Under the pieces are notes generated by a model. It saw nothing but the letters and a program-made list of their open reading frames with translations, ran no database searches and was not told the DNA's origin. The translations under genes were made by a program, and so were the position numbers. From assembly GCA_025453375.1 (NCBI GenBank), contig JALOQT010000103.1, positions 1-7,424 on the forward strand: a DNA stretch of 7,424 nucleotides, in the 5' to 3' direction. The stretch comes from Phycisphaerales bacterium. Its GTDB lineage: Bacteria; Planctomycetota; Phycisphaerae; Phycisphaerales; UBA1924. Below, piece by piece: positions 1 through 5,704 of the stretch (positions are counted from its first letter, which is position 1; each line of letters begins with the position of its first letter).

Positions 1-12
1 GAGGATGATGCG

Positions 13-33
13 TCAGCGGCGTATCAGCGGCGT
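13..33. repeat. 10-bp direct repeat at the mutS stop codon
   Basis: TCAGCGGCGT occurs at 13-22 and again at 24-33, one base apart. The second copy contains the mutS stop codon (TCA on the plus strand at 24-26). The function is unknown; a small local duplication is the simplest explanation. Confidence 0.6.
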
Positions 34-3002
34 TTGCCCCGCCCGCCGGCGGGCGGGGCTGGCGATGGGTGAGGCGATGAAACTGACGGGGCATCCTGCG
101 CCAGTTCGACGGCACGCCGGAGATGGTCAAACGCCTGCAGGGGCGTGATCGAATCGAGCTTGATCTCGCGCAGGGCCTCCAGCACGGGGTGGGGCGGTGC
201 GGCAGTTGGCTCCGGCTCGGCGTGGCCCTCATCTGGGCCGAAGAGCGATCGCTGGGCCGGCGCGGCAGGGCGGGCTGGGCGGCTGCTGGGCGTGCGGCCT
301 GCTGAGCCGCCGGCGCCGCCGGTGCCCGCGTGCTCGACGCTCAGTTCATCCAGCAACGTCTTGGCTCGCGCGACAGTCTGCGGCGGGATGCCCGCGAGGC
401 GTGCGACGTGGATGCCGAAGCTGCGCTCGGCCCGCCCAGGCTCGATGCGGTGCAGGAAGATGACCTGGTCCTGCCACTCGCGCACGGCTACGTGAAGGTT
501 CTGCACGCGACCGGGCAGCAGCTCGGCCAAACGCGTCAGTTCGTGATAGTGCGTGGCAAACAGCGTGCGCGGGCCGCGAAGTGCTGCGCCTTTAGCTGCC
601 CCACTGCCGGCCCCGCCTCCGCCGCCTGCTTCAGTCGTGCCCGCCGCGAGCGTCTCGGCGATGGCCCAGGCGAGGCTGAGGCCGTCGAGCGTGCTGGTGC
701 CGCGGCCGATTTCGTCGAGCACGACCAGCGAGTGTGCCGTGGCGTGGTGCAGGATGTTGGCCGTCTCGGTCATCTCGACCATGAAGGTGCTCTGCCCGGC
801 GAACAGCGCATCATCCGCGCCGACGCGCGTGAAAATGCGGTCGCACAGGCCGATCGTCGCTGCCTGGGCGGGCACAAAGCTGCCCACGTGGGCCAGCAGC
901 GTCAGCAGCGCCGTCTGGCGGATGAAGGTGCTCTTGCCGGCCATGTTCGGGCCGGTGATCAGCGCGAGCGGCGCCTGCCCGCCGGCGAGGGTCAGGTCAT
1001 TGGGTACAAAGTCGGCCTCCAGGCGCTGCTCCAGCACGGGGTGGCGCCCCTGGGTGATCTGCAACACCGGCTCAGCGACGATCTCCGGGCAGACCCATCG
1101 GCGTGCCGTGGCCTTGTCGGCCAGCGCCAGCAGCACATCGCACGACGCGGCGGCATCGGCAAACGCGTTGATCGGCCCGAGCTTGGCCCCCGCCTGGTCG
1201 CACAGCGCATCAAACATCGCCTGCTCGCGCGCCAGGGCCCGCGTCGCGGCGTGCGTCGCCTTGTCCTCAAAGGTCTTCAGTTCTGGCGTGATGTATCGCT
1301 CGGCGTTGGTCAGCGTCTGGCGACGGGTGAACAGCGCCGGGGCACGCTGGGCCTGGGCCTTGGGCAGTTCGATGAAGTAGCCGAAAATCTTGTTGTACCC
1401 GACTTTCAGGTTCGGCAGATCATGCTCACTGATCAGCCGGGCCTGATACTGCGCCATCCACTCCGCGGCGTGGGTCTGCAACTGGCGATACTCATCAAGC
1501 TCCGCATCGACGCCATCGCGGATCAAGCCGCCCTCGCGCAAATGCGGCGGCGGGGTCGCGACGCACAGACGGGCGACTTCATCAGCCAGCGGGCCAAGGG
1601 CCTCGGCGGCGCTGGCCAGGTCCGCTCGCTGAGGGGCGAAGGCAGGCGTGGTTGCCAGCAACTCGGCCAGCGCCCGCGCCTGGGCGACGGACCGGCCAAG
1701 GGCCACGACATCGCGCGGCGTGGCCCGCCGAAGGGCCACACGCGCGGCGATCCGCGCGACATCCTGAATCGGCTCCAGCGCCTCGCCAAGCTGCCCGGCA
1801 AAGCGCCGATCCTCCACCAGGGCCATCACGCAGCGCTGGCGGGCGATGATCGCCTCGCGCTGGCGCAGCGGGCGGACGAGCCACTCGCGCAGCAAACGCC
1901 GCCCGATGAGTGTGCGGCAGAGGTGCTGGCCCCCGGCGGTCTGAAACACGCCCAGCAGCGAACCTTCGGTGTCGCTGCCTGCACTGCCACCGCCGGCGCG
2001 TGCGCTGCCACGCAGCGTGCGATCGATCTCCAGCGCCCGCAGGCTGACGGCGTCGATCACCAGATGATCCGTCGGCGTCGCGACGCGTGGCGGGCGCAGG
2101 TGGCTCAGTGCGGCGCCAGCGCGATTGACCCCGCCGGTCCCAGCGGGCGAGACGTCACCACTGGGCAATTGCGTCGTGCTGAGGTATCGCACCAGCGCCC
2201 CGGCTGGGCCGATGACCGGATCGTGATCCGCTAGGCCAAAGCCTGCGAGCGTCTTGACGCCGAACTGATTAGTCAGCGCTTCGAGCGCCTCAGTCGGGCG
2301 GAAGTGCCAGGGGGCTACGGGCGTGGTGCTGATGCCCAGGGCGGTGACGATCGGCCGCAGCCGCGCGGGAATGGGGCTGGTGGCCGAATCGGCGTTGGCG
2401 GCACGGGCGGCACTGGTGGGCGCACCGCCGCCACCAGTGCGGATGATCTCGGGATAGATCAGTTCCGTCACGCGGCGGCGGGCCAGCTCGTCAGCGAGCT
2501 GCGCCAACGGAAGGGTCATGACGTGAAACTGGCCGGTGCTCAGTTCGGCCATCGCCAGCGCCGCCTGAGCGCTGCCGCCTGACGAACTGTCCGCAGTCTC
2601 CAGCACCGCGACGGCCGCGAGCACGTTGGGCGTCTCGGCATCGAGGAGATTCTCCTCCAGCAGCGTCCCCGGCGTGATCACCCGCGTGACGGCGCGCTCG
2701 ACGAGGCCCTTGGCGTCCTTGGGGTCCTGCACCTGATCGCAGATCGCGACGCGAAAACCCGCCGCGATGAGCTTGCGGAGATAGGTATCAATCTGGTGAT
2801 ACGGCACGCCGGCCATCGGCAGGCCAGCACTGCGCTGCGTGAGCGTCAGGCCAATTGCGCGGCTTGCGGCCACCGCGTCCTCGCCGAAGGTCTCGTAGAA
2901 ATCACCCATCCGAAACAGCAGCAGGCACCCGGGGTGGGCAGCCTTGAAGCGGCTGAACTGCTTCATCGCGGGCGTCTGCATGGGGTCGGACGTCGGGGGC
3001 AT
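24..3002 (-). CDS. mutS: DNA mismatch repair protein MutS
   Basis: MutS binds mispaired or looped DNA as a dimer and uses ATP to recruit MutL. The 992-residue product is longer than the usual 850-880. The mismatch-reading Phe-X-Glu lies at F35-E37 in GDFYETFGEDA, and the clamp-domain motif GYNKIFGYFIEL at about 535-546. The ATPase has Walker A GPNMAGKST (684-692), the STFMVEMTE signature region (738-746), Walker B LVVLDE (759-764) and the H-loop THYHEL (817-822). QRSLF (917-921) resembles a beta-clamp binding motif, followed by the usual C-terminal segment (about 938-966). The extra length is Gly/Ala/Pro-rich inserts at about 189-211, 281-296, 333-346, 787-810 and 892-916. The ATG at 3002 was chosen because AGGTGA precedes it and homology begins just after. 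The frame is open back to 3314, but that stretch crosses a tRNA and its terminator. No mutL is in view. Family assignment is certain; the exact start is likely. Confidence 0.97.
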   Translation of the reverse strand: MPPTSDPMQTPAMKQFSRFKAAHPGCLLLFRMGDFYETFGEDAVAASRAIGLTLTQRSAGLPMAGVPYHQIDTYLRKLIAAGFRVAICDQVQDPKDAKGLVERAVTRVITPGTLLEENLLDAETPNVLAAVAVLETADSSSGGSAQAALAMAELSTGQFHVMTLPLAQLADELARRRVTELIYPEIIRTGGGGAPTSAARAANADSATSPIPARLRPIVTALGISTTPVAPWHFRPTEALEALTNQFGVKTLAGFGLADHDPVIGPAGALVRYLSTTQLPSGDVSPAGTGGVNRAGAALSHLRPPRVATPTDHLVIDAVSLRALEIDRTLRGSARAGGGSAGSDTEGSLLGVFQTAGGQHLCRTLIGRRLLREWLVRPLRQREAIIARQRCVMALVEDRRFAGQLGEALEPIQDVARIAARVALRRATPRDVVALGRSVAQARALAELLATTPAFAPQRADLASAAEALGPLADEVARLCVATPPPHLREGGLIRDGVDAELDEYRQLQTHAAEWMAQYQARLISEHDLPNLKVGYNKIFGYFIELPKAQAQRAPALFTRRQTLTNAERYITPELKTFEDKATHAATRALAREQAMFDALCDQAGAKLGPINAFADAAASCDVLLALADKATARRWVCPEIVAEPVLQITQGRHPVLEQRLEADFVPNDLTLAGGQAPLALITGPNMAGKSTFIRQTALLTLLAHVGSFVPAQAATIGLCDRIFTRVGADDALFAGQSTFMVEMTETANILHHATAHSLVVLDEIGRGTSTLDGLSLAWAIAETLAAGTTEAGGGGGAGSGAAKGAALRGPRTLFATHYHELTRLAELLPGRVQNLHVAVREWQDQVIFLHRIEPGRAERSFGIHVARLAGIPPQTVARAKTLLDELSVEHAGTGGAGGSAGRTPSSRPARPAAPAQRSLFGPDEGHAEPEPTAAPPHPVLEALREIKLDSITPLQAFDHLRRAVELAQDAPSVSSPHPSPAPPAGGRGKRR
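36..59. repeat. perfect 24-bp GC palindrome in the 3' end of mutS
   Basis: Half-site GCCCCGCCCGCC (36-47) is followed directly by its exact reverse complement (48-59). It encodes the last residues of MutS (APPAGGRG) and ends 9 bases before the stop codon. In RNA it could fold as a very stable hairpin on either strand. No T-run follows on the mutS strand (AAACGCC comes next), so it is not a textbook intrinsic terminator. It could still slow polymerase, protect the 3' end, or be a remnant of a dispersed palindromic repeat that was absorbed into the reading frame. Confidence 0.7.
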
Positions 3003-3004
3003 GG

Positions 3005-3010
3005 TCACCT
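3005..3010 (-). promoter_or_regulatory. ribosome binding site of mutS
   Basis: AGGTGA on the minus strand lies 2 nt from the ATG at 3002 (the AGGTG core is 3 nt away). The spacing is short but usable. The next in-frame ATG (2981) has only a C-rich stretch upstream, so this site favours the start at 3002. It is the only recognisable Shine-Dalgarno sequence at a gene start in the window. Confidence 0.5.
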
Positions 3011-3064
3011 GCAGGATACCAACCAAGGCCCGTCCCCGCCGAGCGACACGCACCTGATCGCGAC

Positions 3065-3108
3065 AAAAACCACACACGCCCGGGGCTGGCCCGAGCGTGT
3101 GGCGGTTT
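3065..3108 (-). terminator. intrinsic terminator of the tRNA-Ala gene
   Basis: Read on the minus strand, a GC-rich hairpin is followed by TTTTTG (T-run at plus 3065-3069). The stem pairs CACACGC (3073-3079) with GCGTGTG (3095-3101). It continues inward after one mismatch as CGGG (3081-3084) with CCCG (3090-3093), closing a GCTGG loop. Outer AAACC/GGTTT pairing can extend the stem. It starts about 20 nt after the tRNA 3' end and ends about 60 nt before mutS, so it should isolate mutS from tRNA transcription. Confidence 0.85.
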
Positions 3109-3127
3109 AGGAAAACCTTTGGGGAAG

Positions 3128-3200
3128 TGGAGCGGAAGGGAGTCGAACCCTCGACCTCGTCATTGCGAACGACGCGCTCTACCAACTGAGCTACCGCCCC
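3128..3200 (-). tRNA. tRNA-Ala (anticodon CGC)
   Basis: The 73-nt minus-strand sequence folds as a full cloverleaf. The acceptor stem pairs GGGGCGG with CCGCTCC and contains G3:U70, the main identity element of alanine tRNA. The D arm is GCTC-AGTTGGTA-GAGC. The anticodon stem CGTCG/TGACG closes the loop TTCGCAA, giving anticodon CGC for GCG codons. The variable loop is AGGTC, the T arm is GAGGG-TTCGACT-CCCTT, and the discriminator is A73. CCA is not encoded: CTT follows A73, so the end must be added enzymatically. A promoter lies about 30 nt upstream and an intrinsic terminator downstream, making this a single-gene transcription unit. Confidence 0.97.
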
Positions 3201-3230
3201 ATTGGCCTGCCGTGTGACGGACAGGAGGGG

Positions 3231-3260
3231 AGTATAGCCAACACCCTCTGGCACTGGCAA
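3231..3260 (-). promoter_or_regulatory. sigma70-type promoter of tRNA-Ala
   Basis: On the minus strand, TTGCCA (plus 3255-3260, five of six matches to TTGACA) and TATACT (plus 3231-3236, five of six matches to TATAAT) are separated by 18 bp. Transcription would begin near 3224, giving a 5' leader of about 24 nt for RNase P to remove. This is the best promoter match I found in the window. hutI starts in the opposite direction 35 bp behind the -35 box. Confidence 0.8.
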
Positions 3261-3283
3261 GCAGGCTCGCCGCCCCGCATCGC

Positions 3284-3289
3284 TACGCT
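3284..3289 (+). promoter_or_regulatory. candidate -10 box of a leaderless hutI transcript
   Basis: TACGCT, a TAnnnT-type -10 hexamer, ends exactly 6 nt before the hutI ATG. That is where a -10 box would lie if transcription began on the A of ATG. There is no Shine-Dalgarno sequence before this ATG, and no good -35 box at the usual distance. The same hexamer at the same distance precedes sua5. Suggestive only. Confidence 0.35.
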
Positions 3290-3295
3290 TGGGCC

Positions 3296-4555
3296 ATGAG
3301 TGAGGCTGGAGCAACGCTGGTGATTCGCAACGCCCGGGTCGTCACCGTCGCCAAGGACGGCAGGGCGGCCGTCAAACCCATCCGTGGCGAGGATGCCGGC
3401 GAGCTGCACATCCTCGAGCGCGCGGATATCTACGTCACCGCCGACCGCATCACCGACGTCCGCAAGATCGCGGCCAATGCCCGCCCGCGCCCGGCGCTGG
3501 CCGGGGCGCAGGAGATCGACGCGGCCGGGCGCGTCGTCATGCCCGGGCTGGTGGACTGCCACACGCACGCATGCTGGGCTGGCTCACGCCTTGACGAGTG
3601 GGACCAGAAGCGTCGCGGCGTGCCCTACCTCAAGATCCTCAAACTGGGCGGCGGCATCATGGCCACCGTCCGCGCCGTCCGCGCCGCCAGCGTGCAGGAA
3701 CTCACCGACGCCCTGCTCCCCCGCCTGCACGAGATGCTCGCCCTGGGCAGCACGACCATCGAGGTCAAAAGTGGCTACGGCCTGACGACCGCTGACGAAC
3801 TCAAAATGCTCCACGCCGTGCGCGATGCCCAGCGCCACTTTGCAGGCACCCTGGTGCCCACCGCCCTGCTCGGGCACGCGATTGATGACGAGCAGCCCGG
3901 CTTTGTCGGCCGCGTCGTGCGCGAAACTCTGCCCGCAGTCGTTGCGGAGTTTCCCGCCATCGCCGTCGATGCCTATTGCGAGCAGGGTGCCTGGTCAGTT
4001 GAGCAGTGCGTCAAGCTTTTCAGCCGCGCACGCGAGCTTGGCTGCCCCGTCCGCGTGCATGCTGACCAGTTCAACAGCCTGGGCATGATCCCCGCCGCCC
4101 TGCACCTTGAGGCCCGCAGCGTGGACCATCTCGAGGCCAGCAAGAAGGACGAACTGGCCCTGCTGGCCAAAGCCCCAGGCACCTTCGCCGTTGCGCTTCC
4201 CGCATGCGGGTTTCACATGGATGGCCGCTACGCCCGCGTGCGTGGCTATACCCAGCAGGGCGGGGCCCTGTGCATCGCCAGCAACCTCAACCCCGGCTCG
4301 GCGCCGTGCGGATCGATGCCGATGATCATCGCCCTGGCCGTGCGCCACCTGGGCCTCTCGCCGCAGGAAGCGATCGTCGCCGCCACGCGCAACCCCGCCT
4401 TGCTGCTGGGCCTGATCGACCGCGGCGCAGTCGCCCCCGGCCTTCGGGCGGACCTGATCATGCTCAAGGATCGCGACGAGCGGGCCATCGGCTTTGAGTT
4501 CGGCAGCAGCCCCGTCGGCACCGTCATCGCCGGCGGCCGGGTCGTGCGGGCCTGA
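3296..4555 (+). CDS. hutI: imidazolonepropionase (HutI)
   Basis: HutI hydrolyses 4-imidazolone-5-propionate to N-formimino-L-glutamate, the third step of histidine breakdown in the cytoplasm. The 419-residue length is normal. The amidohydrolase metal motif HTH is at H89/H91 (PGLVDCHTHACWAGSR), the family signature EVKSGYGL at 156-163, GHAIDDE at 193-199, HADQF with metal-ligand H255, and SVDHLE with H278. The final motif reads ASNLNPGSAP: N330 stands where the family normally has the metal-binding Asp of (T/S)D-x-NPG. The distance from H255 to N330 (75 residues) equals the H249-D324 spacing I recall for the Bacillus subtilis enzyme. A C-terminal metal-dependent hydrolase segment (DRGAVAPGLRADLIML) is intact. 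The ATG at 3296 has no Shine-Dalgarno site. hutH, hutU and formiminoglutamate genes are absent from the window, so any hut cluster is split or lies elsewhere. Confidence 0.93.
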   Translation: MSEAGATLVIRNARVVTVAKDGRAAVKPIRGEDAGELHILERADIYVTADRITDVRKIAANARPRPALAGAQEIDAAGRVVMPGLVDCHTHACWAGSRLDEWDQKRRGVPYLKILKLGGGIMATVRAVRAASVQELTDALLPRLHEMLALGSTTIEVKSGYGLTTADELKMLHAVRDAQRHFAGTLVPTALLGHAIDDEQPGFVGRVVRETLPAVVAEFPAIAVDAYCEQGAWSVEQCVKLFSRARELGCPVRVHADQFNSLGMIPAALHLEARSVDHLEASKKDELALLAKAPGTFAVALPACGFHMDGRYARVRGYTQQGGALCIASNLNPGSAPCGSMPMIIALAVRHLGLSPQEAIVAATRNPALLLGLIDRGAVAPGLRADLIMLKDRDERAIGFEFGSSPVGTVIAGGRVVRA

Positions 4556-4568
4556 CGCCCGTGGGTAC

Positions 4569-4587
4569 CCCCTCTCTCCGAGAGGGG
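4569..4587. terminator. hairpin between convergent hutI and sua5
   Basis: CCCCTCTC (4569-4576) and GAGAGGGG (4580-4587) form a perfect 8-bp stem with a TCC loop, starting 13 nt after the hutI stop codon. No T-run follows in either direction. It is a plausible transcription-end or mRNA-stabilising hairpin for hutI. It could equally be one copy of a dispersed intergenic palindrome. Confidence 0.45.
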
Positions 4588-4637
4588 CCGAACTGCCGCC
4601 GATCTACGCACATTCGATCGCTCGGCGCACACGCCCC

Positions 4638-4652
4638 CGGCGCTTCACGCCG
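4638..4652 (-). terminator. small hairpin downstream of sua5
   Basis: CGGCG (4638-4642) and CGCCG (4648-4652) pair around a 5-nt loop, about 17 nt past the sua5 stop codon. The stem is short and lacks a T-run, so the call is weak. Confidence 0.2.
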
Positions 4653-4669
4653 TCTCCTCTCGCTCTCCC

Positions 4670-5675
4670 TCACCCAGGCGTCACCGCCCGACGCAGCCGA
4701 TCAGCAATCGCCCGCCAGATCGCCGTCTCCGCGGGCGTCTGCCCCTCGGTCGGCGGGCGGTGGATCAGGATCAGCGGCGGGCTGGCATCATCTGCCGCCC
4801 GCAGCGCCGCATACAGGCTCGCGGCATACTCCGCCGGCTGATGCGGCATCTCGATGAGCATCCACGGCCCCTCCTCATCGCCCATCATCACGCTGTGGCT
4901 GATGACCACCGCCGCATCGCGCTGGTGCCCGGGCAGCGTCTCGAGATACTCCTCGATCTCGTCTGGCTCGTCGAACACCGAAGTCGGCGCCTGCGGGGCA
5001 TAGTGCCGATCCATCAAGCCCGGCGAGGCCAGCGGCGCACCGGCCTCCACGTGGCTCTTGCCCACCCCCCCCGCCCCCCCCACCCCAACCCGCACCCCCA
5101 GCACCTCGCTGAGGATCTCCGCCCCCAGCATCCCCGGCCGCAGGATCACCGGCGCCTCAGGCCGCACCAGTGACAGCACCGTGCTCTCAATCCCCACGCT
5201 GCACGGCCCGGTTGGCACTGGGGCCGACCAGCGGCTTGCCGAAGGCCATCAGCAGCGCCAGCGCCACAGGATGATCCGGGCAGCGCACCGCCACATTCCC
5301 CCCACCTCCGGTGGCGATTTCCGGCACCACGGCCGACTTGGGCAGCACGATCGTCAGCGGCCCGGGCCAGAACGCCTCAATCGCTCGCTGCGCCGCCGCG
5401 GGCCACGCCGTCACCAGCGGCTCGGCCATCCGCTGGCCGGACACATGCACGATCAGCGGGTTATGACTCGGCCGCCCCTTGGCGGCAAAGACGCGGGCAA
5501 TTGCCGCCGGATTGGTCGCATCAGCCCCCAGGCCATAGACCGTCTCAGTCGGAAACGCCACCAGCCCCCCGGCCTGCAACCGCGCGACGGCCTCGGGCAG
5601 ATCATGCATCGGGCCTGCAGGCATGTGTCCATCTTGCGAGCCGAAAGCCGAGTTGTCAGCCGCATCGTCAAACAC
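4670..5675 (-). pseudogene. sua5: Sua5-type threonylcarbamoyl-AMP synthase, disrupted
   Basis: Sua5/TsaC makes L-threonylcarbamoyl-AMP from threonine, bicarbonate and ATP, the donor for t6A37 in ANN-decoding tRNAs. The first part (5187-5675) has the hallmarks FPTETVYGLGADA, KGRPSHNPLIVHV, FWPGPLTIVLP, VAVRCPDHPV and GPSANR. It then runs out of frame and stops at 5187-5189. The second part, in another frame from about 5209 to 4670, resumes at GPCSVGIESTVLSL and continues with the linker PGLMDRHYAP and the Sua5 C-terminal domain, ending in RAVTPG. About 26 conserved residues between PSANR and GPC (the SG-x-x-SPT-x-A-x-HV region and the lead into DGGP) are missing, so roughly 80 nt appear deleted at 5204-5215. 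The start may be the GTG at 5675 or a later ATG (MPAGPMHDL or MHDLPEA). The gene is either truly broken, with another copy elsewhere, or an assembly error. Confidence 0.8.
5061..5099 (-). other. strong G-quadruplex motif in sua5
   Basis: On the minus strand this stretch is G5-TGC-G3-TT-G4-T-G8-C-G8-T-G3, at least six G-runs with loops of 1-3 nt. It lies on the coding strand of sua5, so the motif would be in the mRNA. It encodes a Gly/Val-rich loop (GVRVGVGGAGGVG) largely in GGG and GTG codons. The two 8-base runs at 5065-5072 and 5074-5081 are also prone to replication slippage and sequencing error. Confidence 0.65.
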
Positions 5676-5681
5676 GCGACG

Positions 5682-5687
5682 AGCGTA
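5682..5687 (-). promoter_or_regulatory. candidate -10 box of leaderless sua5
   Basis: TACGCT on the minus strand ends exactly 6 nt before the GTG at 5675, with no Shine-Dalgarno sequence between. This repeats the hutI arrangement (same hexamer, same distance). It favours the GTG at 5675 as the original start, but there is no clear -35 box. Confidence 0.35.
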
Positions 5688-5693
5688 GGGGCG

Positions 5694-5699
5694 TACCGT
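5694..5699 (+). promoter_or_regulatory. candidate -10 box of the M24 peptidase gene
   Basis: TACCGT (TAnnnT type) ends 5 nt before the ATG at 5705. The only purine-rich run (AGGGG, 5687-5691) is 13 nt from the ATG, too far for a good ribosome binding site. With the minus-strand box at 5682-5687 it would make a compact divergent promoter between start codons 29 bp apart. Confidence 0.3.
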
Positions 5700-5704
5700 C
5701 GGTC

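Noticed and set aside
330..2234. 634-codon plus-strand open frame opposite mutS
   Set aside because: It is the antisense shadow of a strongly conserved mutS in GC-rich DNA. Its translation is Arg/Gly/Gln-rich with no recognisable domain or ribosome binding site.
3003..3314. N-terminal extension of mutS up to 3314
   Set aside because: The extra 104 residues translate the tRNA-Ala and its terminator (AVAQLVERVVRNDEVEG is a typical tRNA-derived peptide). MutS homology begins only after 3002.
4670..5218. the second sua5 fragment as an independent gene from the GTG at 5218
   Set aside because: It begins inside the Sua5 fold, without the substrate-binding core or a ribosome binding site. It is better read as the 3' part of one broken gene.
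5187..5220. programmed ribosomal frameshift in sua5
   Set aside because: A frameshift would join the frames but could not restore the roughly 26 conserved residues that are missing. No slippery heptamer with a downstream stimulator was seen at the join.
5501..5704. N-terminal extension of the M24 peptidase from 5501
   Set aside because: It overlaps the conserved 5' part of sua5 on the other strand and has Pro/Arg-rich composition unlike the family.
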